A DNA stretch of 34,560 nt, taken from assembly GCA_024642265.1 (NCBI GenBank), contig JAHEBL010000031.1, positions 1 through 34,560 on the forward strand. The letters are read 5' to 3'. Below are positions 19,466 through 27,352 of the stretch, piece by piece. The notes below the pieces were generated by a model that was not told where the DNA came from, made no database searches, and saw only the letters and a list, made by a program, of their open reading frames with translations. The position numbers and the translations under genes were made by a program. Origin of the DNA: Haliea sp. Its GTDB lineage: Bacteria; Pseudomonadota; Gammaproteobacteria; Pseudomonadales; Halieaceae. Every line of letters starts with the position of its first letter. Within the stretch, counting starts at the first letter, position 1.

Positions 19466-20367
19466 ATCTTCCCGCCAGGGTCACGCTGGTAGAGGTCGGT
19501 CCCCGCGACGGTCTGCAGAATGAAAAGCAGACCATCCCGCTGGCTGCCAAGCTGCAACTGATCGACGACCTGGCCGGCGCCGGGCATACCGTTATTGAGG
19601 CGGGCAGTTTCGTCAACCCGAAGTGGGTGCCCCAGATGGCTGACAGCGAGGCGGTGTTTGCGGGTATCGAGCGCCGCCCCGGGGTACGCTACACCGCTCT
19701 CACCCCCAACCTGCAGGGCTTCGAACGGGCCGTGGCGGCGGGTGCCGATGAAGTGGCCATCTTTGCCGCTGCCTCCGAGTCGTTCTCCCATAAAAATATC
19801 AACTGCAGCATCGCCGAGAGCCTGCAGCGCTTCACCGCGGTCATGGCCGCGGCCGGCGAGCGCGGCATGCCCGTGCGGGGCTACGTGTCCTGTGTACTGG
19901 GCTGCCCCTATGAAGGAGAGATAAGCCCGCAGGCGGTGGCGTCGGTGACCGCAGAGCTGCTGGCCATGGGCTGTTACGAGGTGTCTCTCGGAGACACCAT
20001 CGGCAGCGGTACCGCCGGCAGTATGCAGCGTTTGCTCGACGTATTGCTGAGCCGTTTCGGCGCGGGCCAGCTGGCGGTGCATTGCCACGACACCTACGGC
20101 CAGGCCCTGAGCAACATACTGGTTGCCCTGCAAAATGGCATTGCAACCGTCGATTCCTCGTTGGCGGGACTCGGCGGGTGCCCTTACGCCAGGGGCGCCT
20201 CCGGCAACGTGGCCACCGAGGATGTGGTTTATATGCTCAACGGCCTGGGCATAACAACCGGCCTGGACCTGGACGCCCTGGTGCGCGCGGGCAACCGCAT
20301 ATCGGGCGTGCTGGGACGGCCCAACGGCTCCCGCACGGCCACCGCACTGGACCTGAAGTCTGCCTGA
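19462..20367 (+). CDS. liuE: Hydroxymethylglutaryl-CoA lyase
   Basis: Cleaves HMG-CoA to acetoacetate and acetyl-CoA, the last step of leucine breakdown. The 301-residue TIM-barrel protein begins with the family motif [13 protein letters not shown], which supplies the catalytic arginine and metal-binding aspartate. The metal-site HCHD segment is followed near the C-terminus by [24 protein letters not shown] with the catalytic cysteine. It is translationally coupled to liuD. The substrate is made by methylglutaconyl-CoA hydratase (LiuC), which is not encoded in the operon here. Confidence 0.96.
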
Positions 20368-20386
20368 GGTAAGCTGTCGGCCAGAG

Positions 20387-20403
20387 CCGGCGCTTTCCGC
20401 CGG
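20387..20403. repeat. Small hairpin between liuE and the downstream membrane protein gene
   Basis: CCGGCG-CTTTC-CGCCGG, a perfect six-pair GC stem with a five-base loop, lying between the liuE stop and the next ATG. It is directly followed by GGGGGCGG, the probable ribosome binding site, and lacks a T-tract. It may reduce read-through or translation of the next gene. Confidence 0.4.
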
Positions 20404-20412
20404 GGGCGGACC

Positions 20413-20763
20413 ATGACCCCAGAGACAATACACTCCAGTTTCCTGCGCCTGCGTGTGCTGGCGGCGCTCCTGATCACCCTGTCGGGCATCGGCCAGGTGG
20501 CGGCACTGTGGTTCCGGGACCTCACCGGCGCCGCGCTCGTCGATGCGCTGATAGGGGTGGTCTACATCATCATTGGTATCGGCCTGCAGGGGCAGTCGCG
20601 CTTCACTCTGTTCCTCGGCATCGCAGCACCTGCGGCGGCCGCCGCACTGGTGCTCAACACAACCCCCGACGGCGCACTCAGCGCACTGCAGATCGGGCGA
20701 CTGCTCGCGGACCTCGCTGTAATTGTTTGCAGCACGCTGGTACTGGCCAATACCGGCGATTGA
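20413..20763 (+). CDS. Hypothetical small membrane protein
   Basis: A 116-residue protein with no family I recognise. Four hydrophobic segments can be placed near residues 13-32, 40-58, 62-82 and 88-110, joined by short loops, with a charged N-terminus. No catalytic or metal-binding motif is seen. It lies 45 bases after liuE on the same strand, so it could be the last gene of the liu operon, but a GC hairpin lies in between. It is convergent with the amidohydrolase gene, with 12 bases between the stops. Confidence 0.65.
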   Translation: MTPETIHSSFLRLRVLAALLITLSGIGQVAALWFRDLTGAALVDALIGVVYIIIGIGLQGQSRFTLFLGIAAPAAAAALVLNTTPDGALSALQIGRLLADLAVIVCSTLVLANTGD

Positions 20764-20764
20764 C

Positions 20765-20786
20765 CGGCGGGCCGCTCAACCCGCCG
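20765..20786. terminator. Possible bidirectional terminator hairpin between convergent genes
   Basis: CGGCGGG / CCCGCCG, seven pairs with an eight-base loop, straddles the end of the small membrane protein gene and the last codons of the amidohydrolase gene. No T-tract is present on either side, so its activity is uncertain. Confidence 0.35.
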
Positions 20787-22002
20787 TCGCGGCCCGTGCC
20801 CGGCGCTCGTCGACAAACAGGTAGCAGCCGCTGTCCTGGGGCACCGCCGCCAGGGGCGTGTTGACCTGCTCCGGGGTGGGGCCGTAGCGATCAGCCAGCT
20901 GGCGCAGTTTATCGAGGTCGAAGTTATACAGGCGCGCCGCATTTTCCCCCAGGATCATCCGGCGCTCACGCTCGGGCACACCCCCGAAGGTAAGCTGCAG
21001 GGACTCCAGGTTATAGGGGAAGGTGCCCTCGTAATGGGGGTAGTCGTTACCCCAGCAGATCTGCTCGATACCCACCTGCTCACGACCGTCGAGTTCCGCC
21101 AGGCTGGGAAAGCTGGCCCCGTAATAACAGTTGCGCCGCGCGTAAAAACTGGGCGGCTCCCGCAGCACCCACTGCATGCCCGAGTAGTCCATCTCGCCAA
21201 TCGCGCCGGCCTTGAAGCCCTCGTGGATGCGGTCCAGGCTCTGCAGCATGGCCGGTGCCCAGGAACAACCGGACTCGGTGAGAATGTATTTGAGCCTGGG
21301 GTAGCGCTCGAACACGCCGCTCAGCAGCAGGTGGCTGTAGCCCCGCTTGCAATAGAACGGCACCTCCGATATCCACAGGGCTTCCGCCACCGGGCCGCTA
21401 CCGTAGTCCGGCAGGCCCTGGCCGGAGTGCTGGTTCATCACCAGGTTACAGTCCTGGATCGCCGCATACAGCGGCTCCCAGTCGGGATGGTACAGCGGCT
21501 TGAGCCAGGTGCAGTCCTCCGGGACCAGGGGCAGCAACACCCCGCCGCGCAAACCCGCCTCGGCTATCCACTGCACATCCTTGATGGCTTCCTCGATATT
21601 GTTGGGCAGTATCAGTCCCACTCCGGCGCGCCGCACGGGGTCCTCGTCGCAAAAGTCCTTGAGCCAGCGGTTATGGGCGCGAATGCCCGCCAGTGCGCGC
21701 TCGTAGTTTTCCGGTCGCGGGGGCTGGGCGGTGACGATACTCTTGGCAAAAAACGGCGGCACAGTGTTGGGGTAGACCACCTCCCCTACCACTCCCTGGC
21801 TGTTCTGGTCGGCGCTGCGCACCTCGAAGTCCCAGTTACGCAACTTCTTGGTGCCATAGTGTTGCTGGGACGGGTTGCGATAGCCGCCGCGCCATTGGTC
21901 GAACGCCTCGCGCCACTCGGGGTCGAGATACTCGCGATACTGGGCGTGACTGCCCCCGGCATGGGTGTCGGCTGTAATCAGAATATAGGGTTCGTTGCTC
22001 AA
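20776..22002 (-). CDS. Amidohydrolase 2 family protein (metal-dependent hydrolase/decarboxylase type)
   Basis: The 408-residue protein is a TIM-barrel amidohydrolase of the ACMSD-like group. The N-terminal metal motif is degenerate: ITADTHAGG, where related enzymes have DxHxH. Other features are the central VMNQHSGQG, the FERYPRLKYILTESGCSW motif and the C-terminal WGNDYPHYEGTFP with the metal-binding aspartate, followed by ILGENAARLYNF. Members act on ring-opened or aromatic acids, and many are uncharacterised. No pathway genes flank it, so the substrate cannot be assigned. It diverges from yaeQ. Confidence 0.8.
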   Translation of the reverse strand: MSNEPYILITADTHAGGSHAQYREYLDPEWREAFDQWRGGYRNPSQQHYGTKKLRNWDFEVRSADQNSQGVVGEVVYPNTVPPFFAKSIVTAQPPRPENYERALAGIRAHNRWLKDFCDEDPVRRAGVGLILPNNIEEAIKDVQWIAEAGLRGGVLLPLVPEDCTWLKPLYHPDWEPLYAAIQDCNLVMNQHSGQGLPDYGSGPVAEALWISEVPFYCKRGYSHLLLSGVFERYPRLKYILTESGCSWAPAMLQSLDRIHEGFKAGAIGEMDYSGMQWVLREPPSFYARRNCYYGASFPSLAELDGREQVGIEQICWGNDYPHYEGTFPYNLESLQLTFGGVPERERRMILGENAARLYNFDLDKLRQLADRYGPTPEQVNTPLAAVPQDSGCYLFVDERRARAATAG

Positions 22003-22101
22003 ACCGGGTCTCCCTCAATAGTCGTGGCAATCGACAGCATACCAATGGCACCGCAGGCTTCACTATTTGCCAGCGCAGGAATCAAGCCACGGCTCAATTG
22101 C

Positions 22102-22131
22102 TTGGACCAGCGCTCTTTTGCTGGCTATGAT
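22102..22131 (+). promoter_or_regulatory. Possible yaeQ promoter
   Basis: TTGGAC (22102-22107) and TATGAT (22126-22131) are separated by 18 bases and would start transcription about 50 bases before the yaeQ ATG. Both hexamers are only partial matches to the consensus. Confidence 0.35.
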
Positions 22132-22189
22132 GGCGGCGCCCTCGCCCACGCCCCGGGCACTCTCTCACAGACAGGAACCCAGCACCGCC

Positions 22190-22732
22190 ATGGCACTCAA
22201 GCCCACCATCTACAAAGCCCAGGTCGAACTGGCCGACAGCGATAACAACCGCTACGAGACGCTGGCACTGACACTGGCGCGTCACCCCTCCGAAACCCTG
22301 GAGCGGATGGCGGCCCGTCTGCTGGCCTATTGCCTCAATGTCGCGCGGGGACTGGAGTTCACCCGGGGGCTGTCGACGGCAGATGAACCGGATATCTGGC
22401 TGCACAGCGACAGCGGTGAAATCGAGCACTGGATAGAGATAGGGCAGCCCGAACAGGTCCGCTTGCGCAAGGCCTGCGGGCGGGCGCGGCGGGTCAGCCT
22501 GTACACCTTCGGCAAGAGCAGCGATACCTGGTGGAAGCTCAATGGCGAGGCCATCAGCGCCCTGCCCCACCTGTACGCGTGGCAGTTCAGCTGGCCGGAA
22601 ATCGTGGCGGTGGCGGCGCTGCTGGAGCGCACCATGCAACTCAGCGTGAGCATTGTCGGCGGCATGATCTACGTCGACAACGGCAAGGATTCCGCGAGTA
22701 TCGAACCGCGCCTGCTGTGCGCGGCCGAGTGA
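22190..22732 (+). CDS. yaeQ: YaeQ family protein
   Basis: The 180-residue protein matches E. coli YaeQ in length and in motifs: MALKPTIYKAQVELAD at the start, SETLERMAARLLAYCLN, IWLHSDSGEIEHWIEIGQP and a C-terminal IYVDNG. The fold belongs to the PD-(D/E)XK nuclease-like group; the role is unsettled. The ATG at 22190 was chosen because the extra 41 residues upstream do not resemble the family. AGGA lies upstream. The stop is only five bases from the stop of the convergent desaturase-family gene. Confidence 0.9.
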   Translation: MALKPTIYKAQVELADSDNNRYETLALTLARHPSETLERMAARLLAYCLNVARGLEFTRGLSTADEPDIWLHSDSGEIEHWIEIGQPEQVRLRKACGRARRVSLYTFGKSSDTWWKLNGEAISALPHLYAWQFSWPEIVAVAALLERTMQLSVSIVGGMIYVDNGKDSASIEPRLLCAAE

Positions 22733-22737
22733 ACCGG

Positions 22738-23976
22738 TCAGTGTGCGGTAACGGGACCGACGTCAGCCGGGGAGCGTTGCAGGAGGAACAGGAACAGCAG
22801 GTTGGTCACACCATAAACTATGCCCGCCAACAGCACACCCGCCCCCACACCGGCCGACCAGGCGGCCAGCAGTAACAGGGCCAGGCCCGCCAGTCGCATC
22901 AACTCCCAGCGCAGCAGTCGCTGCACAGGCCAGCCCTCCAGCCATAGCGCCGTAGTCACCATGCCCGCCAGCAGCGTGGCCCACAGGGCAAAACCGCTCC
23001 AGTAAGCGAGGGTGGTCTTCTCCATGAAATCGAGCAGCAGCACCGCCGCGACCAGTTGCGCGAAGGCATAGCAGCCAACCAGTGGCGGCACCGCCGGGTC
23101 GAACTTACGAAACCCGGCAAGCTCGGTTTTATTCCGGGGAAAACGCGCGGCAACGTCCGCCGGGCGCCAGCCGGTGCGTGCAACCCAGACCCGCAGTTTG
23201 TCGCGCCAGCGGGCCGTGTGCCAGCTGTCGCGAAACATATCGACATAGATATGGGTCAGGGCCTTCACCGGGTTCCAGCTTTGCAGGGCACCGCGAATGC
23301 CGTAGATCGGGGGCTCGTCGTCCAGCTCTTCCTGGAAGGTGCCGAACAGGCGATCCCAGAGAATAAAGATACCGCCGTAGTTGCGGTCCAGGTAGATATC
23401 GTTCTGGGCGTGATGCACCCGGTGGTTCGACGGGGTGACGAATACCCACTCGTACCAGCCCAGCTTCGGCACATGCTCGGTGTGCACCCAGAACTGGTAG
23501 ATCAGGTTGATGGCCCCCACCGTCACCACCACCTCGGCCGGAATACCGAGCAGGTACATGGGAATATAGAAAATCCAGCCCAGCAGGAAGCCGGTGCTGG
23601 TCTGGCGCAGCGCCGTGGTGAGGTTGTAGTCCTCGCTCTGGTGATGGGCCACATGGGCGGCCCATAAAATGGTGCGCTCATGGCCCATACGGTGCAGCCA
23701 GTAGTAACACAGGTCGTACAGGACAGTGGCCAGCACCCAGGTAAACCAGTGGCTGGCATCCATCAGCGGCAGGGAAAAATACTGCGTGACCAGATAGTAG
23801 ACATAGCCGCCCACCCCGAGTGTGACGAAACGGCGCGCCTGGCTCAACACGCCCAGGAATAGACTGCTGATACTGTCGTTGAGGCGGAATGTATTGCGGT
23901 GCCTGGCTATGCCATAGAGCCACTCCAGGATAATGGCCAGGATAAAAAACGGCACCGCGTATACGATAAGATTCAT
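22738..23976 (-). CDS. Sterol desaturase/fatty acid hydroxylase family membrane protein
   Basis: Di-iron integral membrane oxygenase of 412 residues. The histidine boxes are HRMGH, HVAHH, HTEH and NHRVHH, spread over about residues 95-205 between membrane helices. The length, the LYDLCYYWLHRMGHE segment and the extra C-terminal membrane helices resemble the alkylglycerol monooxygenase-like (TMEM195) subgroup rather than short bacterial carotenoid hydroxylases. The product is probably a hydroxylated or cleaved lipid; the substrate is unknown. It is divergent from the Ada-AlkA gene and convergent with yaeQ. Confidence 0.88.
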   Translation of the reverse strand: MNLIVYAVPFFILAIILEWLYGIARHRNTFRLNDSISSLFLGVLSQARRFVTLGVGGYVYYLVTQYFSLPLMDASHWFTWVLATVLYDLCYYWLHRMGHERTILWAAHVAHHQSEDYNLTTALRQTSTGFLLGWIFYIPMYLLGIPAEVVVTVGAINLIYQFWVHTEHVPKLGWYEWVFVTPSNHRVHHAQNDIYLDRNYGGIFILWDRLFGTFQEELDDEPPIYGIRGALQSWNPVKALTHIYVDMFRDSWHTARWRDKLRVWVARTGWRPADVAARFPRNKTELAGFRKFDPAVPPLVGCYAFAQLVAAVLLLDFMEKTTLAYWSGFALWATLLAGMVTTALWLEGWPVQRLLRWELMRLAGLALLLLAAWSAGVGAGVLLAGIVYGVTNLLFLFLLQRSPADVGPVTAH

Positions 23977-24017
23977 AACATGCTATTTCCCGAGTCGGGA
24001 CGACCATTTCGTTGAGG

Positions 24018-24046
24018 GCGACAGTTTAATACGGTGGTGCTATAAA
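24018..24046 (+). promoter_or_regulatory. Possible promoter of the ada-alkA/ogt unit
   Basis: GCGACA (24018-24023) and TATAAA (24041-24046) are spaced by 17 bases, giving a leader of about 68 bases to the ATG at 24121. A second -10-like TATATT (24109-24114) lies just six bases before that ATG and could be an alternative start region. No clear Ada box was recognised. Confidence 0.35.
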
Positions 24047-24120
24047 TCCAGCCGGGCCAATACAACTATGAGGGCCGATTCTGGCTAGTGTCCGGGACCG
24101 TACAGGCCTATATTGAAGTC

Positions 24121-25551
24121 ATGCAAAGCCAGCCCGTCACCAGCAGCCTTATCAACCCCCCGGATCGCGAAACCTGCCGCCGGGCGAGGCTGTCCCGCGA
24201 CCCCCGATTTGACGGCGAATTCTTCCTGGCGGTGCGCACCACCGGCATCTACTGTCGCCCTGTCTGCCCCGCCCGGGCGCCCGCCGAGAAAAACGTAAGC
24301 TACTTTCGCAGTTCACTGCAGGCAAGCGAGGCGGGCTATCGCCCCTGCCTGCGTTGCCGGCCAGAGTCGGCGCCGGACAGCCCCGCCTGGCGGGGAACAT
24401 CCACAACCGTGCAGCGTGCCCTGGCCCTTATACAGCAGGGTGCCCTCAACGAGGGCTCGCTGGCGGCGCTGGCGACACGCCTGGGTGTGGGCGAGCGCTA
24501 CCTGCGCAAACTGTTCGAGCGCGAGCTGGGCTGCTCACCCCAGACAGTGGCCCTGCACCAGCGCCTGTTGTTCGCCAGCAAACTGCTGGGCGAAACCACG
24601 CTGCCCATAACCGATGTTGCCTTTGCCGCCGGTTTTGGCAGCGTGCGTCGTTTCAACGACGCGGTGCGCAAGCGTTTCAGGCTGACTCCTTCAGAACTGC
24701 GGCGCCGGCGGACCCGGGCTGTCAGCGGCAGCGGCATCAGGCTGCAACTGCACTATCGCCCCCCTTACGACTGGGACAGCGTGATCGCCTTTTTTGAGCG
24801 CCACGCGCTGGCCGGGGTTGAAAGTGTCAACGCCGATTGCTACGAGCGCAGGCTGTTACTGGATAGCGGACCGGCCACATTGCGGGTGAGCCCACTGCCG
24901 GGCCGTCACGCCCTGCAACTGGAGCTGGAAACACCGGACCAGAGCCTGCTCATTCCCATCGTTGCAAGGGTGCGGCGCATGTTCGATCTGGACGCCAACC
25001 CGGCGGTTATCCAGGACAGCCTGCAGCGGGACCCCGCCCTGGCACCACTGCTTGAGCAGTTTCCGGGGATGCGGGCACCTGGCCACTGGTCGCTCTACGA
25101 GGCCGCTATTCGTGCGATCGTGGGCCAGCAGGTCAGCACTGTCGCGGCCCGCGGCATATGCGGCCGCCTGGCGGCAGCCACCTGTGACGACCCGGAGCAC
25201 CCTGTTTTCCCCGGCGCCGGCGCGCTCGCCGCCCTGGACGACGCTCATTTCCCCATGCCGGGCAGGCGCCGTGAGAGCCTGCGCACCCTGTGTGCACAGT
25301 TTCGCGGCCGCGAGGACGAACTGGACCTGGCCGCACTCAAGCAGGTTCCGGGGGTTGGGCCCTGGACCCTGGCCATGGTCGCCATGCGCGGTGGCGGCGA
25401 CCCCGATGTCTTCCCGAACAAGGACCTCGGACTGGAAAAGGCATGGCAGGCCCTCGCCGGCCCGAATATGCCCCTGACCCACCATGCAGCACACTGGCGC
25501 CCCTGGCGCTCCTATGCCGCCAACCTGCTCTGGAGGAGCCTGAGCCCATGA
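24121..25551 (+). CDS. Ada-AlkA fusion: methyl-sensing activator and 3-methyladenine DNA glycosylase
   Basis: A 476-residue fusion for the adaptive response to alkylation. Residues 1-85 are the Ada zinc domain with C45, C49, C76 and C79, spaced exactly as C38/C42/C69/C72 of E. coli Ada; C45 corresponds to the phosphotriester methyl acceptor. An AraC-type helix-turn-helix covers about 100-190 (ITDVAFAAGFGSVRRFNDAV). The remainder is AlkA: an N-terminal domain, then a helix-hairpin-helix (KQVPGVGPWTLAMVAMR) and the catalytic aspartate D435 in FPNKDLGL. A GTG at 24088 is an alternative start. ATGA overlap with ogt indicates coupling. The arrangement is like that known in mycobacteria. Confidence 0.93.
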   Translation: MQSQPVTSSLINPPDRETCRRARLSRDPRFDGEFFLAVRTTGIYCRPVCPARAPAEKNVSYFRSSLQASEAGYRPCLRCRPESAPDSPAWRGTSTTVQRALALIQQGALNEGSLAALATRLGVGERYLRKLFERELGCSPQTVALHQRLLFASKLLGETTLPITDVAFAAGFGSVRRFNDAVRKRFRLTPSELRRRRTRAVSGSGIRLQLHYRPPYDWDSVIAFFERHALAGVESVNADCYERRLLLDSGPATLRVSPLPGRHALQLELETPDQSLLIPIVARVRRMFDLDANPAVIQDSLQRDPALAPLLEQFPGMRAPGHWSLYEAAIRAIVGQQVSTVAARGICGRLAAATCDDPEHPVFPGAGALAALDDAHFPMPGRRRESLRTLCAQFRGREDELDLAALKQVPGVGPWTLAMVAMRGGGDPDVFPNKDLGLEKAWQALAGPNMPLTHHAAHWRPWRSYAANLLWRSLSP

Positions 25552-26033
25552 ATTACCAGTTCCTGGATACCCCGATAGGCAAATTGCGCCTTGTTTCCAA
25601 TGGCGCAGCCCTGGTTAGAATCGAATTCGAGGGGCGCTACGGCGATGTGGAAGAGGATAGCCCGGTGAGTGACCCGGTGCTGGAAGCCAGCGCCAGCCAG
25701 CTGCGCGACTACTTCGCCGGCACCCGGGAACGCTTCGAGCTGCCTCTGGAGCCGTCCGGCACCGACTTCCAGCGCGCGGTGTGGGCCGCGCTGTCCGCCA
25801 TACCGCATGGCGAGTTGCGCAGCTACCGCGATATTGCCCTGGCCATCGATAAGCCCGCCGCGGTGCGCGCAGTGGGGGCGGCCAACGGCCGCAACCCCCT
25901 GCCCGTGGTTGTGCCCTGCCACCGGGTGATTGGCAGTGACGGCTCCCTCACCGGTTTTGCCGGGGGACTGGATATCAAGCGGCGACTGCTGGAACTGGAG
26001 GGATCCCTGGGGGAGCTGCCTTTCGGCAGTTGA
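25548..26033 (+). CDS. ogt: Methylated-DNA--protein-cysteine methyltransferase
   Basis: Suicide repair protein that removes O6-methylguanine damage. The 161-residue protein has the active-site motif VVPCHRVIG with C124. The helix-turn-helix segment includes RAVGAANGRNPLPV, with the arginine finger and asparagine hinge. The ATG overlaps the stop of the Ada-AlkA gene. The E. coli Ada C-terminal methyltransferase domain is missing from the fusion, so this gene supplies that activity separately. Confidence 0.95.
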   Translation: MNYQFLDTPIGKLRLVSNGAALVRIEFEGRYGDVEEDSPVSDPVLEASASQLRDYFAGTRERFELPLEPSGTDFQRAVWAALSAIPHGELRSYRDIALAIDKPAAVRAVGAANGRNPLPVVVPCHRVIGSDGSLTGFAGGLDIKRRLLELEGSLGELPFGS

Positions 26034-26053
26034 ACCTTGGTCGATTGGCGCCC

Positions 26054-26299
26054 TCAGGCGTTGAGGTCGGGAATCATATCGTCCTTGAGACGCTCGATCG
26101 CGTCCTTCAGGCGCAGTTTTTCCTTCTTCAGGCGCTGCAGAAGAATCTGGTTCTGGTAGGGGAAGCTGTAGAGTTCGGCGATCTTGCTGTCCAGTACGCG
26201 GTGCCGGGTCTGCAGCTGCAGCAGGCGCATGGCGGGCGTGAGCGGCTCGTTGGCTGCGTCTTCGCCTGAACCGGCGCCATTGTGGGTAAACTCGCTCAT
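26054..26299 (-). CDS. YdcH/DUF465 family small protein
   Basis: Short 81-residue protein that is mostly helical. It carries the DUF465 pattern HRVLDSKIAELYSFPYQNQILLQRLKKEKLRLKDAIERL, a predicted coiled-coil hairpin. The ATG at 26299 (MSEFTHNGAG) was chosen over one 12 codons upstream because the extra residues look non-coding; neither has a strong ribosome binding site. The N-terminal 30 residues are probably disordered. Function is unknown. It is downstream of cysQ on the same strand, after 99 bases holding a direct repeat, and is convergent with ogt. Confidence 0.75.
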   Translation of the reverse strand: MSEFTHNGAGSGEDAANEPLTPAMRLLQLQTRHRVLDSKIAELYSFPYQNQILLQRLKKEKLRLKDAIERLKDDMIPDLNA

Positions 26300-26326
26300 G
26301 CTAAAACCGGCAGTACCGCGACTGTT

Positions 26327-26344
26327 GTGCAACAAGAGTGCAAC
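26327..26344. repeat. Tandem GTGCAAC direct repeats upstream of the YdcH-like gene
   Basis: GTGCAAC occurs at 26327-26333 and 26338-26344, an 11-base period (about one helical turn). The first copy is also part of an inverted repeat TGTTG-TG-CAACA (26323-26334). Such an arrangement is typical of a regulator binding site, but no regulator can be named. Confidence 0.35.
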
Positions 26345-26398
26345 TCTATACCCACAGGGAAGTGGTGCACAAGCACTGTCGGCAGGGGACGGGCCGGC

Positions 26399-27247
26399 TC
26401 ACAGGTCGCGCTCGGCCAGCAGCTCCAGCCACAGGGGGTGCCCGGCGTCGGCAATGGCATAGAAATGCGGGCTGTAGAGGGACTCCTGGCAATTGTAGCG
26501 CAGCGGCCTGCCATCCATTCCCAGCAGGGCACCTCCTGCCGCTTCCAGCACGGCCTGGCCCGCCGCCGTGTCCCATTCGCAGCAGGGTGAAAACCTGGGG
26601 TAGAAATCGCCGGCGCCCTGGGCCAGCTGGCAGAACTTCAGCGCACTGCCACTGTCCAGTCTCTCCACCGGCTCCCAGCGTTGGCGCAGCCAGGCGAGGC
26701 AGGCCTCGAGCTTGTCGTTACGATGACGACGGCTGGCCAGTACCGCGAGGGCCCGGCCCGGCTCCAGCCGGCGCACCGCCAGGGCATCGCGTTCCCACTG
26801 CCGGCTGTGCGGGAGATAGTGATACCGGTGGGCTGCCAGCCCGGGAATGCCCACGAAAGCGGTCTGCTCCAGCGGCAGATACAGCAGCCCCAGGACCGGC
26901 CGGTGATCCTCGATCAGTGCGATATTGACGGTGAACTCCCCGGTGCCAGCCAGGAATTCCCTGGTGCCGTCGAGCGGGTCCACCAGCCAGAACCGCCGCC
27001 AGCCGCGGCGCCCGACCAGGGCGGCCGGCGGCGATTCCTCGGACAGAATCGGCAACTGCTCATCCAGCGCCCGCAACCCAAGCTGCAGCAGGGCATTGGA
27101 TTCCGTGTCCGCCAGGGTGAGCGGCGACTGGTCGTCCTTGAACTCGAAGTGGCTGGTGCCGGGGGCGTGATAATGGCGACAAATAAGCGCCCCTGCTTCC
27201 CTGCACAGCTCCAGCAACGGATCGACGAGACCGACTAATTCCTGCAC
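26399..27247 (-). CDS. cysQ: 3'(2'),5'-bisphosphate nucleotidase CysQ
   Basis: Hydrolyses 3'-phosphoadenosine 5'-phosphate, recycling the by-product of sulfate assimilation. The inositol monophosphatase-like fold is shown by LTLADTESN, ILSEESPP, the metal site FWLVDPLDGTREF and the C-terminal CEWDTAAGQAVLEAAGG. The GTG at 27247 is preceded by the strong ribosome binding site GGGGAGGAT; it gives 282 residues and the family-like start VQELVGLVDPLLELCREAG. The longer ATG reading adds residues without family resemblance. It is divergent from yrfG. Confidence 0.93.
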   Translation of the reverse strand: MQELVGLVDPLLELCREAGALICRHYHAPGTSHFEFKDDQSPLTLADTESNALLQLGLRALDEQLPILSEESPPAALVGRRGWRRFWLVDPLDGTREFLAGTGEFTVNIALIEDHRPVLGLLYLPLEQTAFVGIPGLAAHRYHYLPHSRQWERDALAVRRLEPGRALAVLASRRHRNDKLEACLAWLRQRWEPVERLDSGSALKFCQLAQGAGDFYPRFSPCCEWDTAAGQAVLEAAGGALLGMDGRPLRYNCQESLYSPHFYAIADAGHPLWLELLAERDL

Positions 27248-27272
27248 ATATCCTCCCCATAACACGCCCGCC

Positions 27273-27278
27273 ACTATA
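27273..27278 (-). promoter_or_regulatory. Probable -10 box of cysQ
   Basis: TATAGT on the minus strand 25 bases before the cysQ GTG; the strong ribosome binding site lies between them. No convincing -35 was found. Confidence 0.4.
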
Positions 27279-27297
27279 CCATTACCGCCGGCGGGCG

Positions 27298-27326
27298 CTG
27301 GCATGGCTGGAGAAAACGGGCATAAT
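27298..27326 (+). promoter_or_regulatory. Probable yrfG-hslR promoter
   Basis: CTGGCA (27298-27303) and CATAAT (27321-27326) with a 17-base spacer, leading to a leader of about 20 bases before the yrfG ATG. A palindromic CCGCCGGCGG (27285-27294) lies just upstream, between this and the divergent cysQ promoter. Confidence 0.4.
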
Positions 27327-27352
27327 CACCGCCACCACACAGGGCTGGGATT

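Noticed and set aside
24109-24114. TATATT six bases before the Ada-AlkA ATG as a third clear leaderless promoter
   Set aside because: A better spaced pair, GCGACA-17-TATAAA, lies upstream and gives a normal leader, so this box is not strong evidence by itself.
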